From assembly GCA_030673845.1 (NCBI GenBank), contig JAUTCQ010000002.1, positions 1 to 64,000 of the forward strand: a DNA stretch of 64,000 bases, read 5' to 3'. The translations under genes and the position numbers were made by a program. Each line of letters opens with the position of its first letter. Positions within the stretch are counted from its first letter, which is position 1. Below the pieces are notes generated by a model that made no database searches, was not told the DNA's origin, and saw only the letters and a list, made by a program, of their open reading frames with translations. The stretch is from Verrucomicrobiota bacterium JB022. Its GTDB lineage: Bacteria > Verrucomicrobiota > Verrucomicrobiia > Opitutales > Oceanipulchritudinaceae. This document shows, in pieces, positions 7,405-15,479 of this stretch.

Positions 7405-10026
7405 TTACTTCACTTCCACCCGCTCCAGCGGCACGAGCTTTACGGGGCCGAGCAGGCCTGCCGGTTGCACGGGCCACCCAGAGGCGTCGAAGGGGCGGTA
7501 GTGGATATTTACGAAATTGATCTCGCGCATGATCTTCCAGTCGACGCTGCGGCGGTCGAGATCGCGGATGCGGTTGGCGGCCGTGTTGGTGACTTCGATG
7601 GCGAGTTCGTTGGTGCCTGCGCGTAGATCCCCGTCGAGCAGGAGGCGGTAGGGCAAGCTCCAGGCGGTGCCGACAAGTTGGCCATTGACCCATACCCGGG
7701 CGCTTTCGCGGACGTCTCCGAGGTCGAGTTGCCAGCCGTCGGCGATGGTGGGGTCAAGTTCGAAGGTCGTGGAATAGCGGGCGGTGCCGCTGAAGCGCTC
7801 GGCGTCGGCGCCCGGGGCCGTCGTCCAGCTGACGGGTTGGTCGGTGGCGAATGGATCGGGCAGGATAGAGCCGCCGTTCACAAACTTCACGCGCCACGGT
7901 CCCGGTAGGGTTTGCACGGGCTGGGCAGGCTCGGTGTAAGGCCAAGCCGGGCCACTTGACTTGCCGTCGGCCACGGTGCGGAGGATCAGCGACTCGCCGG
8001 GCGCCAGTTGCAGATAGGCTTCGGTCGCGTTGGGGGTCTGGCGCATGGCCGCCACGCCACCACGCCCGGTCAAGGGATCGAGCAGGGTGCTGGTCGAGGC
8101 CTCAACGCCGAGGGGGAACCAGCCTTCGCGCGGTTCGGCGCCGAGGTTGGCGATAAAGTAGTCCCAGCCGTCCGTCGTGCGCCGCCGGATACTCTCCAGC
8201 CCTTGCGCGTGCATCGCCTCCGGGCGCACCCCCGGCAAACGGGGCAGGGCGGACAATGCATCCTCGTCCAAGAGAACCCTTCCGCGTCCGACCTTTGCTA
8301 CATCGACCCCCAGCTGGCGGTCATGCTGAAACTTGAGCGGTTGGCGCAGGTCCTTCAGCTCGGCGCGTCGCTCTTTCAGCCGACCGAGCCCCGGCACGTC
8401 TTCCGGCCAACCTTGCATGATGACGGTGGCCCCACCTTCGGCCAATTCGAGCAGTGCACGCAGGGTCTCCAGCCGCATGTGCTGCACGGGGGGCACGACT
8501 AGTGCGGCGTAGCTTGTGCCGGGCGTCACGATGCGACCGTCTTCCGCGTGGCTCAGGCGGAGTTGGGCATCGGAAATATAGTCAAAGCTGTGGCCGTGTT
8601 CGCGCAGTTGGCGCGTCGTTTCCCCAAAGGCGGTACCAGTCGCAAATTCGGGACGATGGACAGACAGCAGTTGCTGCAGGCCGTCAGGTGAGTGCCAGAG
8701 GTCGTCCAGCGGCCAGTAGACGAGCAAATCGTTGTCGGGCTGGCCACTCTGCAAGACGCTTTGCACGCGCGCCACGTAGGCGTTGAGCGCGCCGAAATCT
8801 TCCCACCACGGGTTGCGCGGGTTGAACTGCGTGGAGGCGTAAAAGAGCCAGCCCGGCCATTGCGCGTCGGCGGGGGAGAAGACGGCGCCGTGATAAAAGA
8901 CGTGGTTGATGCCGTCGAGGAACAGGCGGTCCACCTCCGGCTTCACGCCCGCAAGCGTTACGTGCCAATGCTCACGCAGCCAGGTGGCCGTCTCGGACGA
9001 GATGAGAGGCTTGCCCATTACATGCCCGGCAGACGAGGCAAAGCGCGTCACGAGCGGCTCGGGCACATCTTTGCCGATGCGGTCGGGCTCGCGCCGCAGG
9101 CCGGGGATGGGGAAGGGGGTGGAGCCAAAGGTCTCCGTCTCGGGGATGTCGGCGATGCCGTAGAGGTCGAGCAGGTTGGCCGGCGCGCCGTGGGACTGGT
9201 TGCGCGTCTTCCAGCCGTGCCCGTGTGCCCAGTCGGCCCATTGTTGCAGGTAACTTTGATGGAGGTGGTCGAGCGTGGCCCGGTAGTCGCGCTTGATCCG
9301 CGCCAGTTTATCCGGTGCGGTGGTCGGGTTCTCGCTCAGGACTTCAGCCGCGTAGGGCTCGATGCGGTAGCCGTGCTGGCGTTCGAAAGCATCCGCAAAC
9401 GCGCCGGTCACGTTGGCGCCATAGTATTCAAAAGAGTCGTGAAACTGAGACCGCACCAGCTCGTCCGGGAAACCTATCAGCGCCTCGTCGAAGTGGCTCA
9501 GGTAGCGCTCCAGCGCGTCGGGGGAATAGGGATCGAGCACGGTGCCTTCGCCGCCCGGAGCCGCCCGCTTTACCTGCTGCTTCGTCGGCTCCATCGCCCA
9601 CTGGCCTGCCTGCACGGTCAGTGCCTGTGCGCCATCCTCCACTGGCACCCACGGCCCACCAAAAGGCCAGCCCGTGCCGGTTGCCATATCTACGCCCAGG
9701 CCCAGCCGATTGGCTTCGGCGCCCGTGTGCTGCAGCAGCTCCACCCAGCGCGGCGAGAGGTATGCGACGTAGCGCTCTTCCGCCCCACGCGCGCCGTAGA
9801 TCGGCGTAATCTCGACTCCGCCCAGGCCCGCCGTTTGAAACGATTCCAGTTCCGCCGTGAGGTTGGCCTCATCGACTGCACTGCCCGGCCACCACCAGCG
9901 AATCCACGGGTGCGCCGTCTGCGTCACCTCCGGCCAGCCGGGCGAAAGGGTGGCGGCAGCGTTGGCCAGCGGTGCAGCTACTGTTCCCAAGGCGACCAAG
10001 GCCCACGCGCGTCGAAGTCTCATCAT
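7405..10026 (-). CDS. GH106-like glycoside hydrolase, secreted
   Basis: A large exported glycosidase (873 residues) with a Sec signal peptide ending near ANAAA. The N-terminal region PWIRWWWPGSAVDEANLTAE followed by GLGGVEITPIYG matches the GH106 (alpha-L-rhamnosidase) style of opening; further landmarks are GVDMATGTGWPFGGPW and DSFEYYGANVTGAF. A C-terminal beta-sandwich (LDLGDVRESARVWVNGQLVG through FDASGWPVQPAGLLGPV) is typical of these enzymes. Rhamnoside cleavage is likely but not certain. The longest frame starts at a TTG; the ATG chosen precedes a normal n-region. The sugar symporter gene on the same strand may import its product. Confidence 0.75.
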   Translation of the reverse strand: MMRLRRAWALVALGTVAAPLANAAATLSPGWPEVTQTAHPWIRWWWPGSAVDEANLTAELESFQTAGLGGVEITPIYGARGAEERYVAYLSPRWVELLQHTGAEANRLGLGVDMATGTGWPFGGPWVPVEDGAQALTVQAGQWAMEPTKQQVKRAAPGGEGTVLDPYSPDALERYLSHFDEALIGFPDELVRSQFHDSFEYYGANVTGAFADAFERQHGYRIEPYAAEVLSENPTTAPDKLARIKRDYRATLDHLHQSYLQQWADWAHGHGWKTRNQSHGAPANLLDLYGIADIPETETFGSTPFPIPGLRREPDRIGKDVPEPLVTRFASSAGHVMGKPLISSETATWLREHWHVTLAGVKPEVDRLFLDGINHVFYHGAVFSPADAQWPGWLFYASTQFNPRNPWWEDFGALNAYVARVQSVLQSGQPDNDLLVYWPLDDLWHSPDGLQQLLSVHRPEFATGTAFGETTRQLREHGHSFDYISDAQLRLSHAEDGRIVTPGTSYAALVVPPVQHMRLETLRALLELAEGGATVIMQGWPEDVPGLGRLKERRAELKDLRQPLKFQHDRQLGVDVAKVGRGRVLLDEDALSALPRLPGVRPEAMHAQGLESIRRRTTDGWDYFIANLGAEPREGWFPLGVEASTSTLLDPLTGRGGVAAMRQTPNATEAYLQLAPGESLILRTVADGKSSGPAWPYTEPAQPVQTLPGPWRVKFVNGGSILPDPFATDQPVSWTTAPGADAERFSGTARYSTTFELDPTIADGWQLDLGDVRESARVWVNGQLVGTAWSLPYRLLLDGDLRAGTNELAIEVTNTAANRIRDLDRRSVDWKIMREINFVNIHYRPFDASGWPVQPAGLLGPVKLVPLERVEVK

Positions 10027-10108
10027 ATGCAACCCTTAAGCCTTGGCACAAGGTGTGCCGACTGTTAATGACTCCACACGTCCGAAGATAGACCTTCGCT
10101 GCTGAAAA

Positions 10109-10582
10109 ATGCCTCCCTACTCCTGGAAACACCTAAACACTCGGCAACTCGGCCGGTATGCTGAATACTTTGCTAAGATGGAGCTCGCTCGCTTCGGACT
10201 TCAAGTCTTTACGCCCGAAGTCGATGACCATGGGATTGATTTTGTCGCTCGTGTGAAGGATGGCGAGTTTTGGGAGTTTCAGGTTAAATCGGTTACCAGG
10301 TCAAATTACGTGTTTATGCGAAAGCAGCATTTCAAGCTGCATCCGAAGCGCTTTTGCATTCTTGTGTTGTTGCGAGAGAACGAAGTTCCTCGGATGTATC
10401 TGATTCGTTCGACCGAATGGCTCCGGCCCAATAGCTTGTTGTGCGACCGAGATTATAACGGAGAGGGGCAGAAGAGCGCCCCCGAATGGGGAATCTCATT
10501 GACGAAGAAAAACGTGTCCGTGTTGGAGGCTTACGCCTTTGAAGATCAGATGGAGCTACTGTTAAGGGAGGTCCTTGCGTAA
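10109..10582 (+). CDS. DUF4365-like PD-(D/E)XK-fold protein
   Basis: A 157-residue protein of unknown role. The pattern is that of a PD-(D/E)XK nuclease-like core: an N-terminal helix with Glu (GRYAEYFAKMELARFG), then DDHGIDFVAR, then WEFQVKS with the Lys-bearing third motif. This arrangement is seen in DUF4365-type proteins, some of which occur near defence genes. No partner gene is adjacent. Base composition is AT-richer than both flanking genes, and its 3' end overlaps the 3' end of the convergent symporter gene by 21 bases. It separates the glycosidase and symporter genes, which suggests a later insertion. Catalytic activity is untested. Confidence 0.6.
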   Translation: MPPYSWKHLNTRQLGRYAEYFAKMELARFGLQVFTPEVDDHGIDFVARVKDGEFWEFQVKSVTRSNYVFMRKQHFKLHPKRFCILVLLRENEVPRMYLIRSTEWLRPNSLLCDRDYNGEGQKSAPEWGISLTKKNVSVLEAYAFEDQMELLLREVLA

Positions 10583-11944
10583 TGTCACTTCCCTCCGCCG
10601 TTCCTCCAAGGCGTGCTGGATTTCTTCCATGCGGCGGCGGGTGAGCGGGTAGCTGATCAGCACGGCGGCGCAGGCGACGATGAAGGCGGTGGGCACGACG
10701 CTCATGACGAGGCGGATGCCTTCGAGGGCGGTGGCGCTTTTGACTTCTTCGGTGCCGGAGTAGCCATAGCGGCCCAGCACGTAGAGCATGACTGCGCCCG
10801 CGATGCCGCTGCCCAGCTTGATCGCAAAGGTGCCGGAAGAGTAGACGAGGCCGGTGGCGCGGTGCCCAAACTTGTACTCCGAGTAATCGGCGGCATCACC
10901 CAGCATGGAGAAGAACAGCACCGGGAAGGCCCCCGCCGCGAAGTCGGACACGATGCCGAGCGTGAAGATCAGCGGCAGGTTGTCCGGACCGGCCAGATAG
11001 GTAGCGGCCGCCGCCGCGCCGGAAACTGCCATCGCGCCGAGGAAAAGTGTGCGTTGGCCCATCCAGCGCGCGAGCACGGGCGTCACGACGGTGGCGGCGA
11101 GGCTGGCCAGCACCAGAGCCGTCATATACGGGCCCACGAGGTCGCGACGCTCCATGTAGTGCGTGAAGTAATACATGATCACGCCTTGCCGGATCGCGAC
11201 GTAGGTGACCCAGAGGAAGCCGACCAGCAGCAGGATGAGCCAAGCGTGGTTGCGCAGAAGGTCGTGCAAATCGTCCAGCAGGCGGGTTTTGGTGATCTGC
11301 GGTTGCACGCGCTCGCGAGTGCCGAAGAACGTGATCAGGAGGAACGCTGCCAGCATCGCCCCGTAGATGCTGAAGGTAATGGTGTAGCCGCGTGCATCAT
11401 CGCCCTGCCCAAAGTAGGTCACCAGCCGCTCCGCCAGCCCCAGCGCCAAGGCACCGCCCGCAAAGGCCCCGAAGAACCGGAACGACGAGACGACCGTCCG
11501 CTCCCGCACGTGGCCGGTGATGACCCCGGTGAGGGAGGAGTAGGGCACGTTGCTGGCGGTAAAGGCCAGCGTGAGCAGGATGTAAGTGACATAGGCCCAC
11601 ACAAGGTTGCCGGTGTCACCCAGGCCGGGCGAGGTGAAGGCCAGTGCCAGTAACAGCCCGAATGGCACCGCCGACCAGAGGATCCAGGGGCGGTAGCGTC
11701 CCCAGCGCGTCTGCGTGCGGTCGGCAATCGTGCCCATCGCCACGTCGGTAAAACCGTCGGAGACGCGGGCGACCAGGAGCAGCGTGGCCACCGCCGCGCC
11801 GGGGATGCCGACCGTATCGGTGTAGAAGATCGGCAAAAAAGTCATCAGCGGGCGCCACGCAAGGGCCGTCCCGGTATCGCCGAGCGCGTAGGCCAGCTTT
11901 TCCCAAAAACTTGGGCGTTCGGTGGAAGCAGGGGAGGGGCTCAT
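10562..11944 (-). CDS. GPH-family sugar:cation symporter (MFS)
   Basis: A 460-residue, twelve-helix transporter of the glycoside-pentoside-hexuronide family (MelB-like). Family landmarks are the N-terminal EKLAYALGDTGTALAWR, DGFTDVAMGTIADRTQTRWGRYRPW and the NVPYSSLTGVIT segment, plus DAADYSEYKFGHRATGLVYS in the second half. It probably imports a mono- or oligosaccharide with Na+ or H+; the GH106-like enzyme gene nearby points to a rhamnose-containing product. No regulator gene is adjacent. Confidence 0.88.
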   Translation of the reverse strand: MSPSPASTERPSFWEKLAYALGDTGTALAWRPLMTFLPIFYTDTVGIPGAAVATLLLVARVSDGFTDVAMGTIADRTQTRWGRYRPWILWSAVPFGLLLALAFTSPGLGDTGNLVWAYVTYILLTLAFTASNVPYSSLTGVITGHVRERTVVSSFRFFGAFAGGALALGLAERLVTYFGQGDDARGYTITFSIYGAMLAAFLLITFFGTRERVQPQITKTRLLDDLHDLLRNHAWLILLLVGFLWVTYVAIRQGVIMYYFTHYMERRDLVGPYMTALVLASLAATVVTPVLARWMGQRTLFLGAMAVSGAAAAATYLAGPDNLPLIFTLGIVSDFAAGAFPVLFFSMLGDAADYSEYKFGHRATGLVYSSGTFAIKLGSGIAGAVMLYVLGRYGYSGTEEVKSATALEGIRLVMSVVPTAFIVACAAVLISYPLTRRRMEEIQHALEERRREVTLRKDLP

Positions 11945-12009
11945 AAGGGGGTAGCGCCCGAGCCTAGCGCGTTGCCGCGCGGCGTCAGCCTTCGCGGTTT
12001 CAACCAGTC

Positions 12010-12049
12010 AAAAAAAGAAGGACCGCCCCCTGTGCAATGGGGCGGTCCT
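12010..12049 (-). terminator. Rho-independent terminator of the MACPF gene
   Basis: Minus-strand reading: an 11-bp perfect GC-rich stem (AGGACCGCCCC with its complement), a 9-base loop and then seven T's. It lies about 55 bases after the MACPF stop. Confidence 0.92.
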
Positions 12050-12102
12050 ATGAGGATGGGAGAGCCTGCAATTCTCTCCCGCTAACCGTTCTGCGCTTAA
12101 TG

Positions 12103-13635
12103 CTATGCTGTCTTGGAATAGCAGAGATAAATGTAGTCGCCGCCGGCGCCCTGGTTCAGGTCTTGCGGCACTTTGGTGAAGTCGTAGGGGGGCGGGATGT
12201 CCGGGTTGCCGCCGCCAACGATGGTGATGCCCTTGATCGACTCCATGGGGTTGTAGGCAATCGACTTGTAGCACAAGTAGATATACTCGCCGCCCGCACC
12301 CTTGTTGAGGTCGACATCGATCTTGGTATAGCCGCTCGGGGCGGGCGCTCCTTTGCCTTTGACGAAGAGGATGTCAGTGATGCAGGCGGGCTGGTCCTGC
12401 AGGTGCATCGGGTTGACGCTCATCTTGTGGTAGCACAGGTAGATGTATTGGCCGCCGGCCCCGCGATTGAGGTCGTAGGGGATCTTGGTGTAGCCCGCTG
12501 GCGGCGGCACTTCGGAGCTGCCGCCATAGACGACGGCCAAGGCGTCGATGTAGTTGGCGTAGATCTGGGCTTCCCTCGACTTGCGCGGCCCCCACACTTC
12601 GGTGAAGTAGCGCTGCATGTTGGCCCGATTGGTGGAATCTACGCACAGCACCCAGAGCCCCGTCAGCGGGTTGTTGCTCATGAAGTCGATGAAGTCGGGG
12701 GAAGTTCCGACGGTCGCCACCCACTTGTCGAAGTCGGCCTTGACGCCGGAGAACACGCTTGAGGCGACGGTCGAATCGCCGCCCGTCACAAAGTGTCGCA
12801 TTTCCGAGTTTTGCTGAAAGCTCGACATCGATTGCGAGTACTTCGCGCGCGCCTCGGTGCTCAACTGGCCGGTAAAGCCCTGATAGCTGGCCTGGGCTAC
12901 CGTTTCGTTGGAGAAGCTCTTGTCGACCTGCACCTTGTTGGTGGCCGAAGAGAGGACGGCGCGCCCGCCCATGATGATGCCGCTGAGGAAGTGGCTGCCG
13001 TAGAGGTTGAAGAGGGTTTCGAAATCCTGGTCGCTGCTCGCGTTGTCGATCAGCTTGCGCACGTCGTCGTAGAGCAGCGAACGCAGCTTCTCGAAGTCGG
13101 GTCGCAGGACGAGCGACCAGAGGGTGACGGATTGCTGGATGCGGGAGAACTCGTTTTCCGCCACCCGTAGGCTGCTGGAGCTGTATTCGTTGGAGACGGA
13201 GGCCGAGAACAGATTGTAGGCGCCGGACACCGTCACCTTGGCGGTGAAGTCTTCCTGGAACTTCGAGATGCTGTTGCCCGTGCTGTTGCTGTAGCGGTAG
13301 CTGTCTTGCTGCTGCACGTCGATCACGTCGGGCACGACATTGTTGGGTTTGAAGGAGACCGGGCGTTTGGTCGCCTTCGACCAGTCGAAGAGTTGGACGG
13401 TAATGCTCTTGGCCGACGCATATTCGCCATAGAGGTTGTAACCCGCACCAACGGCTTCGACGCCCGGCAGGTAAGACTCGGAGAGGTTTTGCTGGTAGCG
13501 CAGCAGCTCGCGGCGGGTAGGGGCGTCGTGCTTGACCAGTACGGGAGGAACGTGAGTGGTGATACGTGGCGCGATGTTTTTGGGAAACACCTCGCGCTCA
13601 ATCTTCGCCTTGGAGGCGGAAAGAGTCTGGCTCAT
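12103..13635 (-). CDS. MACPF pore-forming protein with three C-terminal beta-prism-like repeats
   Basis: A predicted 510-residue member of the membrane-attack-complex/perforin family. The family signature (aromatic-G-[ST]-H-aromatic-x6-G-G) is met exactly by YGSHFLSGIIMGG at about residues 212-224, followed by Ser/Thr/Asn-rich amphipathic stretches and a later FVTGGDST, where pore-forming hairpins are expected. The last 130 residues hold three units of about 45 residues, each ending in DLN(R/K/Q)GAGG(Q/E/D)YIYLCY, resembling MABP/beta-prism membrane-binding repeats. There is no signal peptide, so release may need lysis or another route. The ATG chosen follows a C16 tract by 8 bases; an in-frame ATG 31 codons upstream reads through that tract. 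A solitary gene with its own terminator. The role as toxin or antibacterial effector is inferred from family. Confidence 0.85.
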   Translation of the reverse strand: MSQTLSASKAKIEREVFPKNIAPRITTHVPPVLVKHDAPTRRELLRYQQNLSESYLPGVEAVGAGYNLYGEYASAKSITVQLFDWSKATKRPVSFKPNNVVPDVIDVQQQDSYRYSNSTGNSISKFQEDFTAKVTVSGAYNLFSASVSNEYSSSSLRVAENEFSRIQQSVTLWSLVLRPDFEKLRSLLYDDVRKLIDNASSDQDFETLFNLYGSHFLSGIIMGGRAVLSSATNKVQVDKSFSNETVAQASYQGFTGQLSTEARAKYSQSMSSFQQNSEMRHFVTGGDSTVASSVFSGVKADFDKWVATVGTSPDFIDFMSNNPLTGLWVLCVDSTNRANMQRYFTEVWGPRKSREAQIYANYIDALAVVYGGSSEVPPPAGYTKIPYDLNRGAGGQYIYLCYHKMSVNPMHLQDQPACITDILFVKGKGAPAPSGYTKIDVDLNKGAGGEYIYLCYKSIAYNPMESIKGITIVGGGNPDIPPPYDFTKVPQDLNQGAGGDYIYLCYSKTA

Positions 13636-13643
13636 GGTGAGAT

Positions 13644-13659
13644 GGGGGGGGGGGGGGGG
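13644..13659. repeat. G16/C16 homopolymer, proximal tract
   Basis: Sixteen consecutive G's on the plus strand, so sixteen C's on the coding strand, ending 8 bases before the MACPF ATG where a ribosome-binding site would sit. Such tracts slip during replication and are classic phase-variation sites. Confidence 0.95.
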
Positions 13660-13769
13660 CAGGGTAAGGGTACATGCCCTTGAGGGAGGGCAGGAGAAAC
13701 GCACGGAATCGAAGAGCGGTCGGAACACGCCAGAATCTCGTGCGCCGATCAGTTGATTCCAACCGCTCT

Positions 13770-13785
13770 GGGGGGGGGGGGGGGG
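13770..13785. repeat. G16/C16 homopolymer, distal tract
   Basis: A second run of exactly sixteen G's, 110 bases from the first, same orientation, in the presumed promoter region of the MACPF gene. No other run of this length was seen in the window. Confidence 0.95.
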
Positions 13786-14002
13786 CTAACTTGCAAGAAA
13801 GGAGGAGATTCGAGGCCGGTCCGTATCCGCGAATCTAGGCGTATTCGTTTAGTCGAAAACGGACGTATGATCAAGAGCTTTTCTACGTTAATCACGTTTT
13901 TAAGCTTTAGTTTAAAGCTGCAAGGTCCGTTTGAGGGCCAAGAGCCGGTATCCCGGGCTACAGTGGATGGTGATTCTTCGGCTTTATTACGTTATTAAAC
14001 GA
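13786..14002. other. AT-rich intergenic stretch upstream of the MACPF region
   Basis: No credible gene. It is AT-richer than the neighbours and holds a short hairpin (AGCTTTA/TAAAGCT, 13903-13919) without a T-run. It may contain the MACPF promoter, but no convincing -10/-35 pair was found. Confidence 0.5.
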
Positions 14003-14201
14003 TCATGTATAACTTGCTCGCCGCTCGATCCAGTAGCTTGGTTTCCGCTTCAGGTGCGCCAAGTGTGAGGATGGCGCTGGATTTCTCGAAAGGCCGACTC
14101 CAGCTTCAAAAATCGATCCCTAGGCCGGGAACTTCATTTTCGTAGAATGCCGCTGCCTTTATCGTTTCGCGGCGAGCTGTAAGGGCTACTTTAAATTCCA
14201 T
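14003..14201 (-). pseudogene. Decayed RelE/ParE-type toxin
   Basis: The ATG overlaps the end of the antitoxin remnant, as in intact modules. The first 33 codons read like a RelE/ParE N-terminus (LTARRETIKAAAFYENEVPG) but stop at 14106-14108. Restoring one T continues the family pattern (LKLESAFREIQRHPHTW). A further frame change reaches the typical C-terminal end (LAHLKRKPSYWIERR). The central segment of about 30 residues normally between these parts is missing. So it carries at least one frameshift and one internal deletion and should be inactive. Confidence 0.7.
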
Positions 14202-14340
14202 CCGAGTTCCGCGCGAATACCCTCAAAAGCTTCCTCCATCGGAATGCCCGGTTCCCGCCCGTCTTTCCAGGCTTGGTACCGTTCTTCGGCCAAGGCGAAC
14301 CATGCGCGGTCGATCTCGTTCAACTCCTCTGGCTCAGGGG
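14186..14340 (-). pseudogene. Truncated addiction-module antitoxin
   Basis: The minus-strand frame encodes PEELNEIDRAWFALAEERYQ followed by a GREPGIPMEEAFEGIRAELG-type end, the C-terminal half of small antitoxins of the putative addiction module family. The N-terminal half is absent: the frame meets a stop about 10 bases further upstream and has no good start. It overlaps the toxin remnant by 16 bases. Confidence 0.65.
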
Positions 14341-14385
14341 CATGATACTAAAATAGACTTTCGCGACTCTCCGTCGACTCCGTCT

Positions 14386-14880
14386 TCAGCCCACCACCAG
14401 CTCCATGCGGACGTCGGCTCGGGTGTAGGGGCTGGGGCGCATGGGCACTTTGACAAAGCCGGCTTGCTCGTAGAGGCGCAGGGCGGGGGCGAGGCGGCTG
14501 TTTGTCTCCAGAAACAGTTGGCGGGCGCCGATCTCACGGGCGCGCTCCAATACGGCCAGCATCAGCAGGCGACCGATCCCCCGGCTGCGGGCCCGCTCGT
14601 CGACGCCCATCTTGGAGATCTCCCACCAGCCCGGCTCGCTCTTGGCGGGGACGAGGGCAATGCAACCCACGATAGTGTCGTCCAGCCGTGCGAGCAAAAT
14701 ATGGCCGCCCCGGTCGAGGATGTGGGCCTGCGGGTGGTTGAGCACCTCCAGGTCGGCTGGCTCGATGCTGAAGTAGGCCTTGATCCACCCGAAGCTGATG
14801 CGGGCAAAATCGACGGCATGCTCGGGGCGGAAGTCGATGATTTCGATTTCAGGGGCGGGCGCATTCGGTGTCAGTGGCAT
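14386..14880 (-). CDS. GNAT-family N-acetyltransferase
   Basis: An acetyl-CoA-dependent acyltransferase of 164 residues, substrate unknown. The central strand and acetyl-CoA loop are visible (WWEISKMGVDERARSRGIGR followed by LLMLAVLERA), then LFLETNSRLAPALRLYEQAGF, a typical GNAT C-terminal half. The frame is open 28 codons further upstream, but that extension would run almost to the divergent Lrp-type start; the ATG used leaves a 63-base promoter region between the two genes. The antitoxin remnant lies just downstream. Confidence 0.8.
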   Translation of the reverse strand: MPLTPNAPAPEIEIIDFRPEHAVDFARISFGWIKAYFSIEPADLEVLNHPQAHILDRGGHILLARLDDTIVGCIALVPAKSEPGWWEISKMGVDERARSRGIGRLLMLAVLERAREIGARQLFLETNSRLAPALRLYEQAGFVKVPMRPSPYTRADVRMELVVG

Positions 14881-14943
14881 GACTGCAATGGGATACAGTT
14901 TGTGCGTGCAAAATTCCGGCCATACGTTCATCTTTGCCGCCTT

Positions 14944-15429
14944 ATGGTCAAAAAAGTCCTGCAACTATTAGCCAATGGCGAAGCCGTAAACACTGCCCAG
15001 ATCAGTGCCATCCTGGGCGCATCTGAAGCCGCAGTCGAGGCCGCCCTTGCAGAATTGCAGGCGGAAAAGCTCCTGCTCGGCTGGCGGCCCATCCTGCACC
15101 CCAAGGCGCACGATGGCGACAGCGTTCAGGCGCTGATTGAAGTCAAGGTGATGCCCGAGCGCGAGGGCGGTTTCAACAAGGTGGCCGAGCGCATCGCCCG
15201 GTTCGACCAAGTCGAAACCTGCTACCTGATGAGCGGCGGTTACGACCTCATGGTAGTGGTCAAGGGCCACAACCTGCTGGAGATCGCCACCTTCGTGGCC
15301 GAAAAGCTCTCCACGATCGACCGCGTGCAGTCCACTGCCACGCGCTTCATGCTGCGCTGCTACAAGGAGAGCGGTTTCCTGATCGAAACCCAGCCCGACG
15401 AGCTCCAGCGCCCCGCGGTCAGCCCGTGA
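14944..15429 (+). CDS. Lrp/AsnC-family transcriptional regulator
   Basis: A 161-residue regulator with an N-terminal winged helix (VLQLLANGEAVNTAQISAIL) and a C-terminal ligand-binding RAM domain (ALIEVKVMPEREGGFNKVAE, then CYLMSGGYDLMVVVKG). Members sense amino acids and control nearby metabolism. The aminotransferase gene begins 50 bases downstream on the same strand, so autoregulation and control of that gene are likely. A much longer open frame runs upstream but overlaps the acetyltransferase gene and is an artefact. Confidence 0.85.
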   Translation: MVKKVLQLLANGEAVNTAQISAILGASEAAVEAALAELQAEKLLLGWRPILHPKAHDGDSVQALIEVKVMPEREGGFNKVAERIARFDQVETCYLMSGGYDLMVVVKGHNLLEIATFVAEKLSTIDRVQSTATRFMLRCYKESGFLIETQPDELQRPAVSP

Positions 15430-15479
15430 TCCGCGTTCAGTCTCAACCACCGTCATCACTTTAGATCCTTCAGACAGTA

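Noticed and set aside
8692..10068. Long plus-strand frame across the glycosidase
   Set aside because: Shadow of the GH106-like gene; no motif or signal.
14302..14943. N-terminal extension of the Lrp-type regulator
   Set aside because: It lies opposite the acetyltransferase gene and does not resemble any domain; the internal ATG fits the family start.
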